32,144 nt of DNA from Gammaproteobacteria bacterium (lineage in GTDB: Bacteria; Pseudomonadota; Gammaproteobacteria; Tenderiales; Tenderiaceae). The notes under the pieces are model-generated. The model worked only from the letters and a program-made list of their open reading frames with translations, had not been told where the DNA came from and did no database searches. Each line of letters begins with the position of its first letter. The stretch's first letter is position 1. The stretch is from assembly GCA_021731365.1 (NCBI GenBank), contig JAKFXL010000060.1, forward strand, positions 1 to 32,144, in the 5' to 3' direction. This document shows positions 1 through 7,846 of the stretch, one piece after another. The translations under genes and the position numbers were made by a program.

Positions 1-647
1 CCGGAACCGATGTAGTTGTGCTCCGTTATGCCGCCGCCAACGCCAGGGCGGTCGCCAATACCACCACCGTCAGAACCATCAATCTAACCAACAGCATCAG
101 CGCCAAAAACGGTGATCCGCTCATTATTAGCGACTGCCAGAGCGCTGATATTTTTATCGCCGACACCGGTAGCAATACCCTCGCCGATGTCACAGCAGTC
201 AACCTGCCTGCCGTCAGCCCCGATCTCAGCAAAGTCTACGGCCAGGGTGCCGAAGTGGCACGACTCAAATATGTTGCCTACTACATCAATATCGATGCAG
301 ATGGCTATAGGAATCTCTACAGAAGCGAGGTCAATGGCATCGCCGGCGCATTGGGGATCATGAATGCAGATCCACTGCTACAAGGGGTGGACGATATGCA
401 GCTGCTCTACGGTGAACGGCTCAGTAGCGGCAATATCCGTTACGTACCTGCCGACACCCCAGGCATCAACATGAACAACATTACCAGCGTCCGGCTTAAC
501 CTGTTATTAAGCACACTGGAGACAAACCTGACCAGTGATTCACAAAAATATTGGCAAAACGGTGAAGTTCAGACCGTTGCCACCAGCACCAACAGCGACA
601 AAAAACTGCTGCGTGGCTTTACCACCACCGTTCAACTTCGTAACTAG
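1..647 (+). CDS. pilW: Type IV pilus assembly protein PilW, C-terminal part (truncated by window edge)
   Basis: The reading frame is open from base 3 with no start in view, so the 5' end lies outside the window. The first residues read GTDVVVLRYAAANA, typical of the middle of PilW-family minor pilins. The rest fits the PilW C-terminal half: a segment with LLQGVDDMQLLYG, then SVRLNLLLST, and an ending in TTVQLRN. PilW is a pseudopilin-like protein of the inner membrane and periplasm that works with PilV, PilX and PilY1 to prime pilus assembly. The N-terminal prepilin helix is not visible. pilX follows 12 bases after the stop, so the two are almost certainly cotranscribed. The call rests on this C-terminal pattern plus gene order; confidence is good because pilX and pilY1 follow in the expected order. 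Confidence 0.82.
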   Translation, partial: GTDVVVLRYAAANARAVANTTTVRTINLTNSISAKNGDPLIISDCQSADIFIADTGSNTLADVTAVNLPAVSPDLSKVYGQGAEVARLKYVAYYINIDADGYRNLYRSEVNGIAGALGIMNADPLLQGVDDMQLLYGERLSSGNIRYVPADTPGINMNNITSVRLNLLLSTLETNLTSDSQKYWQNGEVQTVATSTNSDKKLLRGFTTTVQLRN

Positions 648-659
648 GGGAGATATCCC

Positions 660-1211
660 ATGAAACAGCAACACGGCTCGGTACTGATCATCAGCCTGCT
701 CATCCTGCTGGTAATGACCATCATCGGCATCAGCGCCATGAGCAGCTCCACCATGGAGGAGAAGATGGCCGCCAATGACCGCAACCAGAAGGCGATCTTT
801 CAAAATGCCGAGAGTGCATTGGTCACCGCCAGCACAGCACAGATACCGATCCAGTACGAGAATATGCGTACGGATCTGCAGGGGGTGGACCCTAACAAAT
901 TGAAAAAAAAGGGCTACCAGAACCAGGACGACCCGAGCTTTAAGCCACTCGACTCCAGCAGCTGGGTCACCTCAGGCACCAACGCCAACTGCATTGCCAT
1001 TAACAACAACAGCAACAATAACGGTAACTCCTGTTACGTCGTCGAGGCCGTTCAGCAGTCCCCTAACAGCTTCGAGGCCAGGGATTACGACAACCCAACC
1101 ACTACGGTCGGCGACATAATGAACTACAAAATCACCGTGCGCAGCACAGATGCTAACGATGTCAGCACCGCCACCCTGCAAGGCGGCCTGAAAGTACCTA
1201 TTCTCCAATAA
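660..1211 (+). CDS. pilX: Type IV pilus assembly protein PilX (minor pilin)
   Basis: A 183-residue protein. The N-terminus (MKQQHGSVLIISLLILLVMT) is a class III prepilin signal: a short polar leader, Gly6 as the likely prepilin peptidase site, then a hydrophobic helix. Like other PilX proteins it has no Glu at position +5. The motif STMEEKMAANDRNQKAIFQNAE after the helix is characteristic of the PilX N-terminal region. The remaining part is Asn/Ser-rich with a Cys pair (AINNN...GNSC region). A GGGGAG Shine-Dalgarno lies just upstream, immediately after the pilW stop. PilX is a low-abundance pilin incorporated with PilV, PilW and PilY1 at the pilus tip. Gene order pilW-pilX-pilY1 supports the call. 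Confidence 0.88.
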   Translation: MKQQHGSVLIISLLILLVMTIIGISAMSSSTMEEKMAANDRNQKAIFQNAESALVTASTAQIPIQYENMRTDLQGVDPNKLKKKGYQNQDDPSFKPLDSSSWVTSGTNANCIAINNNSNNNGNSCYVVEAVQQSPNSFEARDYDNPTTTVGDIMNYKITVRSTDANDVSTATLQGGLKVPILQ

Positions 1212-1226
1212 TACGAGGCCGCCATC

Positions 1227-4200
1227 ATGAAATCAGCCCCTACCCTATCTGTTGTTGTACGTCAGGCTGGCCGGCTCGTCCTTGTCGGACTGCTGCCACT
1301 CACCGCTGCACAGGCCACCGATCTGGCCCAGTCACCGCTCTACCTGTTAAACGCCGGTGCCCCCAACATCTTTTTCCTCAATGACGACTCCGGCAGTATG
1401 AAAGAAGAAAAATTTGATGGTGTGGCAGATGGAGACGTGAATTTTCATGAAAAAAACCCACTCTACTACAACCCCAAAACCAAGTATCTGCCTTGGCCAG
1501 GTCTCGACTCCAGTGGCAATCCACGTTATGTGAATATGACCTTAACTGCGGCAGACAATTACAATGATTCCACCATGACAAAGAGTGTCGTCAATCTCAT
1601 CACAGCAGGCTGGTCTTATAAATACAGAGACAATAGTGGTGCCATACAGACTCAAAATGTCTCTGCCTTAACGGACGCTGCCGACAAAACCAACTTTGCC
1701 AACTGGTATACCTACCACCGCAGCCGCGCCAAGGCGGCCAAGTACGCCATCGGTAGTGCCGTGAACAACAGCACCGGCAAACGGATCGGGTATGGCACCA
1801 TCAATGACGTTGCGAGAACAGCGAGCAGAGTCATTCCCATTACTGACAATAACAATAGCACCGTATTAAATGCGCTTTACAGCACATCCAGCAGTAGAGG
1901 CACCCCCTTGCAAATCAGCCTGGACTGGGCAGGGAAATATTTTGAAGGCATAGCAACCTCTAACTCAGCAACACTCGCTTCACCAATACTGATTGAAACA
2001 AAGGGTGGTGCCTGTCAGTTAAACAACACCATCCTCATGACCGACGGTTATTACAATAATGATGGGGATGATCTTAATCCACTACCAACAGTTGGCAATG
2101 CCGACAAGGACAAGAGTGCCACACAAATAGATGGTTTTGACGGCCCCCCCTATAGTGACCCGCACTCCAATACCCTGGCCGATATCGCCATGCACTACTA
2201 CGAACGTGACCTGTCACCGCTGCCCAACATGGCAAAAGGGAGTGACAAGGCCACCCATCAGCGTATGCACACCTATACGGTGGCGTTTGGATTAACCGGG
2301 AATATCACGAATCCTAACGACCTCAACTTCAATACCCTGACCAGCTATAACTGGGGCGTCGATCCCACGGGCAGTAACCAGCTGGCTAAAATCGACGACC
2401 TGTTCCACGCCTCTGTGAACAGCCGTGCCCGCTACTTCAGCGCCGGCAATCCAGACCAGCTGACCACTGCCCTTAACGACATAGTGAGTGGCGTTGGCAG
2501 CGCTGGTAACAGCGCCAATGTGGTTGCCACCTCGGCCTTCAGCCTCAAAGAGAATAATCTGGTGATCACCACCAACTTCAACCCTGCCGACTGGTCTGGC
2601 GAAATCAAAGCACTCAAGGTCAAGGCCAACGGCACGTTAGACGAAACCACACCGGCCTGGAGCAGCAATACCACGTTACTGTTCAACTCCAACCGCAACA
2701 TAATCACCCACAACGGCACCAAGGGCGTTCCCTTTACCTGGAGCAACCTGACCGCCACGCAAAGAAGCAGCCTTGCTGCCAGTGGCGACATTTCAGGCTA
2801 CGACCAGTATCGTGTTGCCTACCTGCGGGGTCAGGACAAGATTAATACTGACGGCACCCCCATCAGCCTTAACATCTTCCGCAAGCGCTCCTCAGTCATG
2901 GGCGATGTGGTCAACTCATCCCCCGTCTACGTAGGTGCCCCGTCACTGTTCTACCCAGACGCCGCCCCCTTTGGCGAAAAAGGCAACCGGTACACCAAAT
3001 TCTGGTTTGACAACAAAAGCCGTGAGGCGATGGTCTATGTAGGGGCCAATGACGGCATGTTGCACGGTTTTAAGGTCAGTGATGGCACAGAGCAGTTTGC
3101 CTACGTGCCCAACATCACCTTCCCAAAACTGAAAGAGATCACTGATCCGGCATTCCGTACCGCACATAAATATTTTGTTGATCAGACCCCAACCATCTCC
3201 GACGTTTACACTGATGGCGCGTGGAAAAGTGTTCTGGTGAGTGGCCTGGGTGCCGGTGGTCGCGGCCTGTTTGCGCTGGACATTACCGACCCCAGCAAAC
3301 TCACCGAGGCCAATGCCGATAAAGTGGCGCTGTGGGAGTTTAGCAATGCTGACGACGCTGATCTTGGTTACACCCTCTCAAAGCCGGTGATTGCCCTGTC
3401 TGAAAGTGGTAAATGGGTTGCCATTACCGGCAATGGTTACGGTGCCGAGAGTGGCGATGCTGCACTTTTCATCCTTGATATTAATGCCAGCGGTGTCTGG
3501 TCCGACACTACCAACTACAAAAAAATAGTCACGGGCGATCAGACCAGCAACGGTCTTTTTTCACCGGCGGCAGTTGATACCGATGGCAACGGCAAGGTGG
3601 ACCGCGTCTACGCTGGCGACCTGCTGGGCAATATGTGGGTATTTAACTTAAACGACAACAGCAAGCGGCTGCTGTTTACAGCAAAAGATAAAGCGGGCAA
3701 GGCACAACCCATCACCAGCAAACCCACCGTGATTCGCCACCCCAGCGAAACCACCAAGGATGGCAACAAGCCCAATATGCTGGTCCTGTTTGGCACGGGC
3801 AGTTATCTGACACAGAGCGACCTTGCCAACAGTGATGACCAGAGTTTTTATGCGGTTTGGGACGATGGTACCCCCAACCTGACACGCAGCAACCTGGCCA
3901 ACCCAACACTCAATACCGGCACAGACACCACACTCAGTATCGCTGCCCGCACCACCAGCACAGTTGATGTGGCCTATAAAACCGCAGGAACCGGCAAACA
4001 ATACGGCTGGTATATTGAACTTGATAGCAAAGGTGATGAACCGAGCGAGCGGGTTGTGACCAGCGCCAATGTTTATCAGGGCATTGTCTTTTTCACCACC
4101 TACGCCCCTTCCAACAACCCTTGTGATGCGGGTGGAGAGAGCTGGTTTATGACCATGAAGGCCGAGAACGGTGCCCCGCCCGATAAACCCATCATCAGCA

Positions 4201-4427
4201 TTAACAAAAACCGGACCATTGAAGATGCTGACGTGGTGACAATAGCGGGAATGACCAAGGTGGCCCCTTCAGGGCTGAAGATTGAAGGCGGTGCCTTTGG
4301 TGTGCGCATGACCAATGACTCGTTTATCATTGCCTCACCCAATTCACGTGAGAATCTCTTCCATAATCTTGGTACCTTAGTCGAACCGGCTGGCCGTATC
4401 TCCTGGCGTGAACTGCGCCGCGAATAA
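1227..4427 (+). CDS. pilY1: Type IV pilus tip-associated adhesin/assembly factor PilY1
   Basis: A 1066-residue secreted protein. Residues 1-30 form a Sec signal peptide ending TAAQA. A von Willebrand A-like region begins with the MIDAS-type motif DDSGSM at residues 53-58. The C-terminal half is the PilY1 beta-propeller domain, with VYVGANDGMLHGF, the Ca-binding loop DTDGNGKVD at residues 784-792, and the following RVYAGDLLGNMW. In known PilY1 proteins this loop binds calcium and controls pilus extension and retraction; that is family knowledge, while the intact Asp/Asn ligands are seen here. Length is close to the usual 1000-1200 residues. The start is preceded by ACGAGG, and the gene sits 15 bases after pilX. 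The protein should act at the pilus tip as adhesin and assembly primer. Confidence 0.93.
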   Translation: MKSAPTLSVVVRQAGRLVLVGLLPLTAAQATDLAQSPLYLLNAGAPNIFFLNDDSGSMKEEKFDGVADGDVNFHEKNPLYYNPKTKYLPWPGLDSSGNPRYVNMTLTAADNYNDSTMTKSVVNLITAGWSYKYRDNSGAIQTQNVSALTDAADKTNFANWYTYHRSRAKAAKYAIGSAVNNSTGKRIGYGTINDVARTASRVIPITDNNNSTVLNALYSTSSSRGTPLQISLDWAGKYFEGIATSNSATLASPILIETKGGACQLNNTILMTDGYYNNDGDDLNPLPTVGNADKDKSATQIDGFDGPPYSDPHSNTLADIAMHYYERDLSPLPNMAKGSDKATHQRMHTYTVAFGLTGNITNPNDLNFNTLTSYNWGVDPTGSNQLAKIDDLFHASVNSRARYFSAGNPDQLTTALNDIVSGVGSAGNSANVVATSAFSLKENNLVITTNFNPADWSGEIKALKVKANGTLDETTPAWSSNTTLLFNSNRNIITHNGTKGVPFTWSNLTATQRSSLAASGDISGYDQYRVAYLRGQDKINTDGTPISLNIFRKRSSVMGDVVNSSPVYVGAPSLFYPDAAPFGEKGNRYTKFWFDNKSREAMVYVGANDGMLHGFKVSDGTEQFAYVPNITFPKLKEITDPAFRTAHKYFVDQTPTISDVYTDGAWKSVLVSGLGAGGRGLFALDITDPSKLTEANADKVALWEFSNADDADLGYTLSKPVIALSESGKWVAITGNGYGAESGDAALFILDINASGVWSDTTNYKKIVTGDQTSNGLFSPAAVDTDGNGKVDRVYAGDLLGNMWVFNLNDNSKRLLFTAKDKAGKAQPITSKPTVIRHPSETTKDGNKPNMLVLFGTGSYLTQSDLANSDDQSFYAVWDDGTPNLTRSNLANPTLNTGTDTTLSIAARTTSTVDVAYKTAGTGKQYGWYIELDSKGDEPSERVVTSANVYQGIVFFTTYAPSNNPCDAGGESWFMTMKAENGAPPDKPIISINKNRTIEDADVVTIAGMTKVAPSGLKIEGGAFGVRMTNDSFIIASPNSRENLFHNLGTLVEPAGRISWRELRRE

Positions 4428-4451
4428 CCTGCTGACCGATTGAGAAGACCG

Positions 4452-4472
4452 GGGGGGCAATTCACGCCCCCC
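4452..4472 (+). other. G-tract hairpin between pilY1 and the pilE-like gene
   Basis: A perfect 7-bp inverted repeat, GGGGGGC (4452-4458) and GCCCCCC (4466-4472), with a 7-base loop. It is followed on the + strand by an A-rich run, not a T-run, so it is not a canonical intrinsic terminator on either strand. It sits 17 bases before the pilin start codon and might act as a processing or stabilising structure that sets the level of the downstream pilin. Confidence 0.45.
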
Positions 4473-4491
4473 ATAAAAAAATAGGGACATG

Positions 4492-4929
4492 ATGAACAGA
4501 CGTAATAGCAGTGAGGGTGGTTTTACCTTAATCGAGGTGATGGTGGTGGTGGTTATCATCGGCATTCTTGCCTCTGTCGCCTACCCCTCCTACCAGGATG
4601 TAGTGCGCCAGACCCGACGTGCCGATGGGGTTAGCGCCCTGTCAGATGTGATGGCGCGACAGGAGCGCTCATTTACAGACTTCAATATCTATACAACCGA
4701 TCTGTCAGCATTGGGATTCCCCCTGGACAGCAACAGTAAATATGTTCCGGGGGGTGGTTACTACCTGATCAGCGCAAGTGCCTGCGCCGGTTTGGCGCTA
4801 AACCGCTGTGTCTTGCTAACAGCCACAGGCCAAAAAGGGCAGGAAAAGGATGGCAGTAGTGGTGCCTGCAGCGTGCTCACCCTCAACTCACAGGGTGTAA
4901 AAGGGCCTGTCGCCTGCTGGAAAAAATAG
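4492..4929 (+). CDS. pilE: Type IV minor pilin, PilE family
   Basis: A pilin precursor of 145 residues. It has a short leader ending in EGG, then FTLIEVMVVVVIIGIL: the classic class III (type IVa) signal cut before Phe by PilD, with the conserved Glu at mature position 5 and the hydrophobic assembly helix. The C-terminal half has four cysteines (CAGLALNRC and CSVL...ACW), consistent with disulfide-closed pilin loops. Two in-frame ATGs exist at 4489 and 4492; the second has better spacing from the AGGGA at 4483-4487 and is chosen. It closes the pilWXY1 cluster, as pilE does in Pseudomonas-type clusters, so a minor-pilin role is more likely than major pilin. The stop codon abuts the convergent panC stop without an intervening base. 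Confidence 0.88.
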   Translation: MNRRNSSEGGFTLIEVMVVVVIIGILASVAYPSYQDVVRQTRRADGVSALSDVMARQERSFTDFNIYTTDLSALGFPLDSNSKYVPGGGYYLISASACAGLALNRCVLLTATGQKGQEKDGSSGACSVLTLNSQGVKGPVACWKK

Positions 4930-5784
4930 TCAGTCGCCAAGCTGTAACGGAAGATTATCGATCAACCGGGTCTGCCCCAGGCGGGCCGCCACCAGCAGCC
5001 GTAACAGACGGTCCTCCGCAGTGGCGGGTTTAAGTGTATTGGCATTGACGATAGCGAAGTAGTCCGGCTCAAACCCCACCTGTTTCAAACTTGCCTGCAC
5101 CGCAGCCTCAATACGGCGAAAGTCCCGCTCCCCAGACTGAATGCTGGTCGCCGCTGCCACCAGACCCTGATAGATGATGGGGGCCAGCGCCCGTTCTGAT
5201 GGTGACAAATAGCCATTACGGGAGCTCATGGCCAGGCCATCGGCTTCACGCACCGTGGCCACCCCCACCACCTCAACCGGAAAACAGAGGTCGGCCACCA
5301 TCTGGCGGATCACCTGCAGCTGCTGGTAATCTTTTTCACCAAACAGCGCCAGATCAGGCTGCACTATATTAAAGAGTTTCGCCACCACCGTTGCCACCCC
5401 GACAAAATGGCCGGGGCGGTGGCTGCCACACAACCCTTCTGATACACCCATAACCTCAACATGGCTTTGGCCACCCTGGCTGGCGGGGTAGAGTTCATCA
5501 ACAGCAGGGGCAAACAGCAGATCTGCACCCACCTGTTGTAACTTAATGGAATCTTCTGAGAGGGTGCGGGGGTAGGCGTCAAAATCATCATTGGGACCAA
5601 ACTGTAGTGGATTGACAAAGATAGTCACCACCACCCGATCCGCCAGCCGCCTGGCCCGCTCCACCAGCTGCAGATGGCCCGCGTGCAGATTGCCCATGGT
5701 GGGCACAACGGCTACGCGCTGCCCGGCCTGCCGCCAGGTTGCCACCTGCTGGCGCACAGCGCTTATGCTATTGACCGTCTGCAT
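4930..5784 (-). CDS. panC: Pantothenate synthetase (pantoate--beta-alanine ligase)
   Basis: Makes pantothenate from pantoate, beta-alanine and ATP in the cytoplasm, the last step of vitamin B5 synthesis. About 284 residues, the normal size. The nucleotidyltransferase HIGH-type motif is PTMGNLHAGH at residues 28-37. The family segments LFGEKDYQQL and the KMSKS-like AMSSRN are present. The frame can begin at GTG (5787) or ATG (5784); the ATG is preferred because it overlaps the panB stop as TGATG, a sign of translational coupling. It is the last gene of the pcnB-folK-kinase-panB-panC run and ends directly against the pilin gene on the other strand, with no visible terminator between them. Confidence 0.96.
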   Translation of the reverse strand: MQTVNSISAVRQQVATWRQAGQRVAVVPTMGNLHAGHLQLVERARRLADRVVVTIFVNPLQFGPNDDFDAYPRTLSEDSIKLQQVGADLLFAPAVDELYPASQGGQSHVEVMGVSEGLCGSHRPGHFVGVATVVAKLFNIVQPDLALFGEKDYQQLQVIRQMVADLCFPVEVVGVATVREADGLAMSSRNGYLSPSERALAPIIYQGLVAAATSIQSGERDFRRIEAAVQASLKQVGFEPDYFAIVNANTLKPATAEDRLLRLLVAARLGQTRLIDNLPLQLGD

Positions 5785-6596
5785 CACTCGAACCAGTGCT
5801 GTTTGGCGGGAAAGGTGCCGGATTTGACCTCGGCAACGTAGTTGCCAATTGCCTCGCGCACGCTGCCTGCCCCTTCCATAAAGTCTTTGGAAAAGCGTGG
5901 CCGTTTGCCTGGGGTGATCGCCAGGATGTCGTAGAGCACCAGCACCTGGGCATCACACTCCACCCCCGCACCAATGCCAATCACCGGGATAGCAACAGTC
6001 CGGGTGATCTCTGCCGCCAGCGCCGTGGGCACACACTCCAGCAGCAACATATCTGCCCCCGCCGCCTCCAGCGCAACAGCACTGGCGACCATCGCCCGCG
6101 CCGCCTCGGCCTCACGCCCCTGGACCCGATAACCACCCTGTTTGTGCACACTCTGCGGCTGCAACCCCAGATGGGCACAGACCGGTATGCCACGGCGCGC
6201 CAGCTCCGTCACAATCTCCAGCTGCACACCGCTCCCCTCCAGCTTGATAATCTCCGCCCCCCCCTCTTGCATCAGCCGGGTGGCATTAACCAGCGCCTGC
6301 TCTACCAGGGTGCAAGCCATAAATGGCATGTCGACCATCAACAACGCCCGCTGCCGACCCCGTGCCACAGCGCAACTGTGGTAGATCATATCCTCCATGC
6401 TCACCGGCACGGTGGTGCTATGGCCCTGAATCACCATACCCAGGGAATCCCCCACCAGGATCAGCTCCACACCTGACTCATCAAGCAGCTGGGTAAACGA
6501 GGCATCATAAGCCGTCAGACAGGTAAATTTTTCACCCTGCAGTTTCATTTTACGGAGATGGTTTAAGGTGATCGCCACCGGTTTATCAGCACTCAT
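5784..6596 (-). CDS. panB: 3-methyl-2-oxobutanoate hydroxymethyltransferase (ketopantoate hydroxymethyltransferase)
   Basis: Transfers a hydroxymethyl group from methylene-tetrahydrofolate to alpha-ketoisovalerate, giving ketopantoate, the first committed step to pantothenate. A 270-residue TIM-barrel protein of normal length. The opening KMKLQGEKFTCLTAYDASF and VGDSLGMVIQGH are diagnostic. Metal and substrate residues are visible as Asp50 (VGDSLG), Asp89 (MVDMPF), Lys118 and Glu120 (IIKLEG). The reaction needs a folate cofactor, which fits the linkage with folK two genes upstream. Nine bases separate it from the kinase gene upstream, and panC follows with overlapping codons. Confidence 0.97.
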   Translation of the reverse strand: MSADKPVAITLNHLRKMKLQGEKFTCLTAYDASFTQLLDESGVELILVGDSLGMVIQGHSTTVPVSMEDMIYHSCAVARGRQRALLMVDMPFMACTLVEQALVNATRLMQEGGAEIIKLEGSGVQLEIVTELARRGIPVCAHLGLQPQSVHKQGGYRVQGREAEAARAMVASAVALEAAGADMLLLECVPTALAAEITRTVAIPVIGIGAGVECDAQVLVLYDILAITPGKRPRFSKDFMEGAGSVREAIGNYVAEVKSGTFPAKQHWFE

Positions 6597-6605
6597 GATT
6601 CACCT

Positions 6606-7262
6606 CTACTTAGTCAACTCAAAGGGCAGTGGATTGAAGTAACGGCGACCACTGCCGGTGGCCACTATCTCCTCCAGCAGGGCGTTGTAGTCCAACTCAT
6701 TATCAACGGGGTTAAACTGGGCGGCATTCACAATCAACAGAGGGGTGGCGGTATACTGGTGAAAAAACCGCGTATAACTTTCGGCCAAACGCTCCAGATA
6801 GTCGGCGCTGATCTGCTGTTCATAACTGCGGTTGCGTTGCTGAATGCGCTCCAGCAGTACCGATACGGGTGCCTGCAGGTAGACCACCAGATCGGGGGTG
6901 GGGGCCGTCACCGAGAGATGCTGGTAGACCTGTTCATAAAGACGCAGCTCATCATCGTCCAGCGTCAGCCGTGCAAACAGACGATCCTTCTCCATCAAAA
7001 AATCGGAGACGATAACGGGTTTGAACATATCCCCCTGACGCAGCGCCTGCAGCTGCTGCGCCCGCTGAAACAGGAAAAAGAGCTGTGTTGGTAACGCCGC
7101 CGCTTTAGGGTCTTTATAAAAGCGCTCAAGAAAAGGGTTCTCATCCACCTCTTCCAGCAGCAGCTCCGTACCAAAACTCTGCGCCAGACGTCGCGCCAGT
7201 GAGGTTTTACCCACACCAATGGGACCTTCAACCACTATATAACCGGGATTTTGTTGGGTCAT
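6606..7262 (-). CDS. Deoxynucleoside (deoxyadenosine/deoxyguanosine-type) kinase
   Basis: A 218-residue P-loop kinase of the dNK/thymidine kinase 2 family. Walker A is GPIGVGKT at residues 13-20. Downstream are the family segments EEVDENPFLERFY, a QLFFLFQRAQQL helix and EKDRLFARL, corresponding to the DR[FLY] substrate-binding motif. Such enzymes phosphorylate deoxynucleosides for salvage. The exact substrate cannot be read from sequence; the bacterial homologues most like this act on purine deoxynucleosides. It lies between folK and panB in the same direction, a recurrent place for this gene in gammaproteobacteria. A 64-base gap separates it from folK, so it may have its own ribosome binding site or minor promoter. 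I assign no gene symbol. Confidence 0.85.
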   Translation of the reverse strand: MTQQNPGYIVVEGPIGVGKTSLARRLAQSFGTELLLEEVDENPFLERFYKDPKAAALPTQLFFLFQRAQQLQALRQGDMFKPVIVSDFLMEKDRLFARLTLDDDELRLYEQVYQHLSVTAPTPDLVVYLQAPVSVLLERIQQRNRSYEQQISADYLERLAESYTRFFHQYTATPLLIVNAAQFNPVDNELDYNALLEEIVATGSGRRYFNPLPFELTK

Positions 7263-7326
7263 CCAGACTCTCTTTTATCGGAAATATCTATATTTTTCTA
7301 ACCGTTACGCCCGAAGTTAATGCCCA

Positions 7327-7839
7327 TCACCCGCATATCCCCCGCGGGATAGCAGTCAGTCCGGCACGTGAACAGGCACTTACTATATCAGCCAGCGCCC
7401 GATTGTCCGGCAGACGTAAATCGGGGGCAATTTCAAACAGCGGGATCAACACAAAGTTACGTTCACACAGACCCGGATGGGGAACCTGCAGGTCACTGCT
7501 GACAACGGTTGCATCCCCATACAACAACAGATCAAGATCTAGGCTGCGCGGCCCCCAGCGCCGTTCACGATGGCGTTGATGCTGCTGCTCCAGCTGCTGC
7601 AATTGTGCCAATAGCTGGTGTGGTGACAGTGTTGTCTCAATCAGGACAACGGCGTTGACATAGTCCGGCTGGGCGGCCAGATCCCCTTCTGCCACCATCG
7701 GGGCACTGCGGTAGAGGCTGGAGGCCCGCACCTTCCGGCTGTGTGGCAACCCCGCCAGTTCAACCAAGGCACTCTCAACCTGTGCAACAGGCGATTGCAG
7801 ATTGCTGCCCAACCCAATGTAGGCAGATACAGCCTCCAC
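7327..7839 (-). CDS. folK: 2-amino-4-hydroxy-6-hydroxymethyldihydropteridine pyrophosphokinase
   Basis: Transfers pyrophosphate from ATP to 6-hydroxymethyl-dihydropterin in folate synthesis. From the chosen start the protein is 170 residues. The N-terminal AYIGLGSNL and the signature RWGPRSLDLDLLLYG, with its two conserved Asp, are textbook HPPK. The open frame runs back to 7899 inside pcnB, but those extra 20 residues match nothing in the family. The GTG at 7839, just after the pcnB stop and behind GAGGT, gives MEAVSAYIGLGSN and fits homologues. The start is inferred. It is tightly coupled to pcnB, with a gap of only 7 bases. Confidence 0.94.
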   Translation of the reverse strand: MEAVSAYIGLGSNLQSPVAQVESALVELAGLPHSRKVRASSLYRSAPMVAEGDLAAQPDYVNAVVLIETTLSPHQLLAQLQQLEQQHQRHRERRWGPRSLDLDLLLYGDATVVSSDLQVPHPGLCERNFVLIPLFEIAPDLRLPDNRALADIVSACSRAGLTAIPRGICG

Positions 7840-7846
7840 CCCTACC

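Noticed and set aside
5796-6476. A 226-codon frame on the + strand inside panB
   Set aside because: It is antisense to the clear panB gene, His/Pro/Arg-rich, with no recognisable motif.
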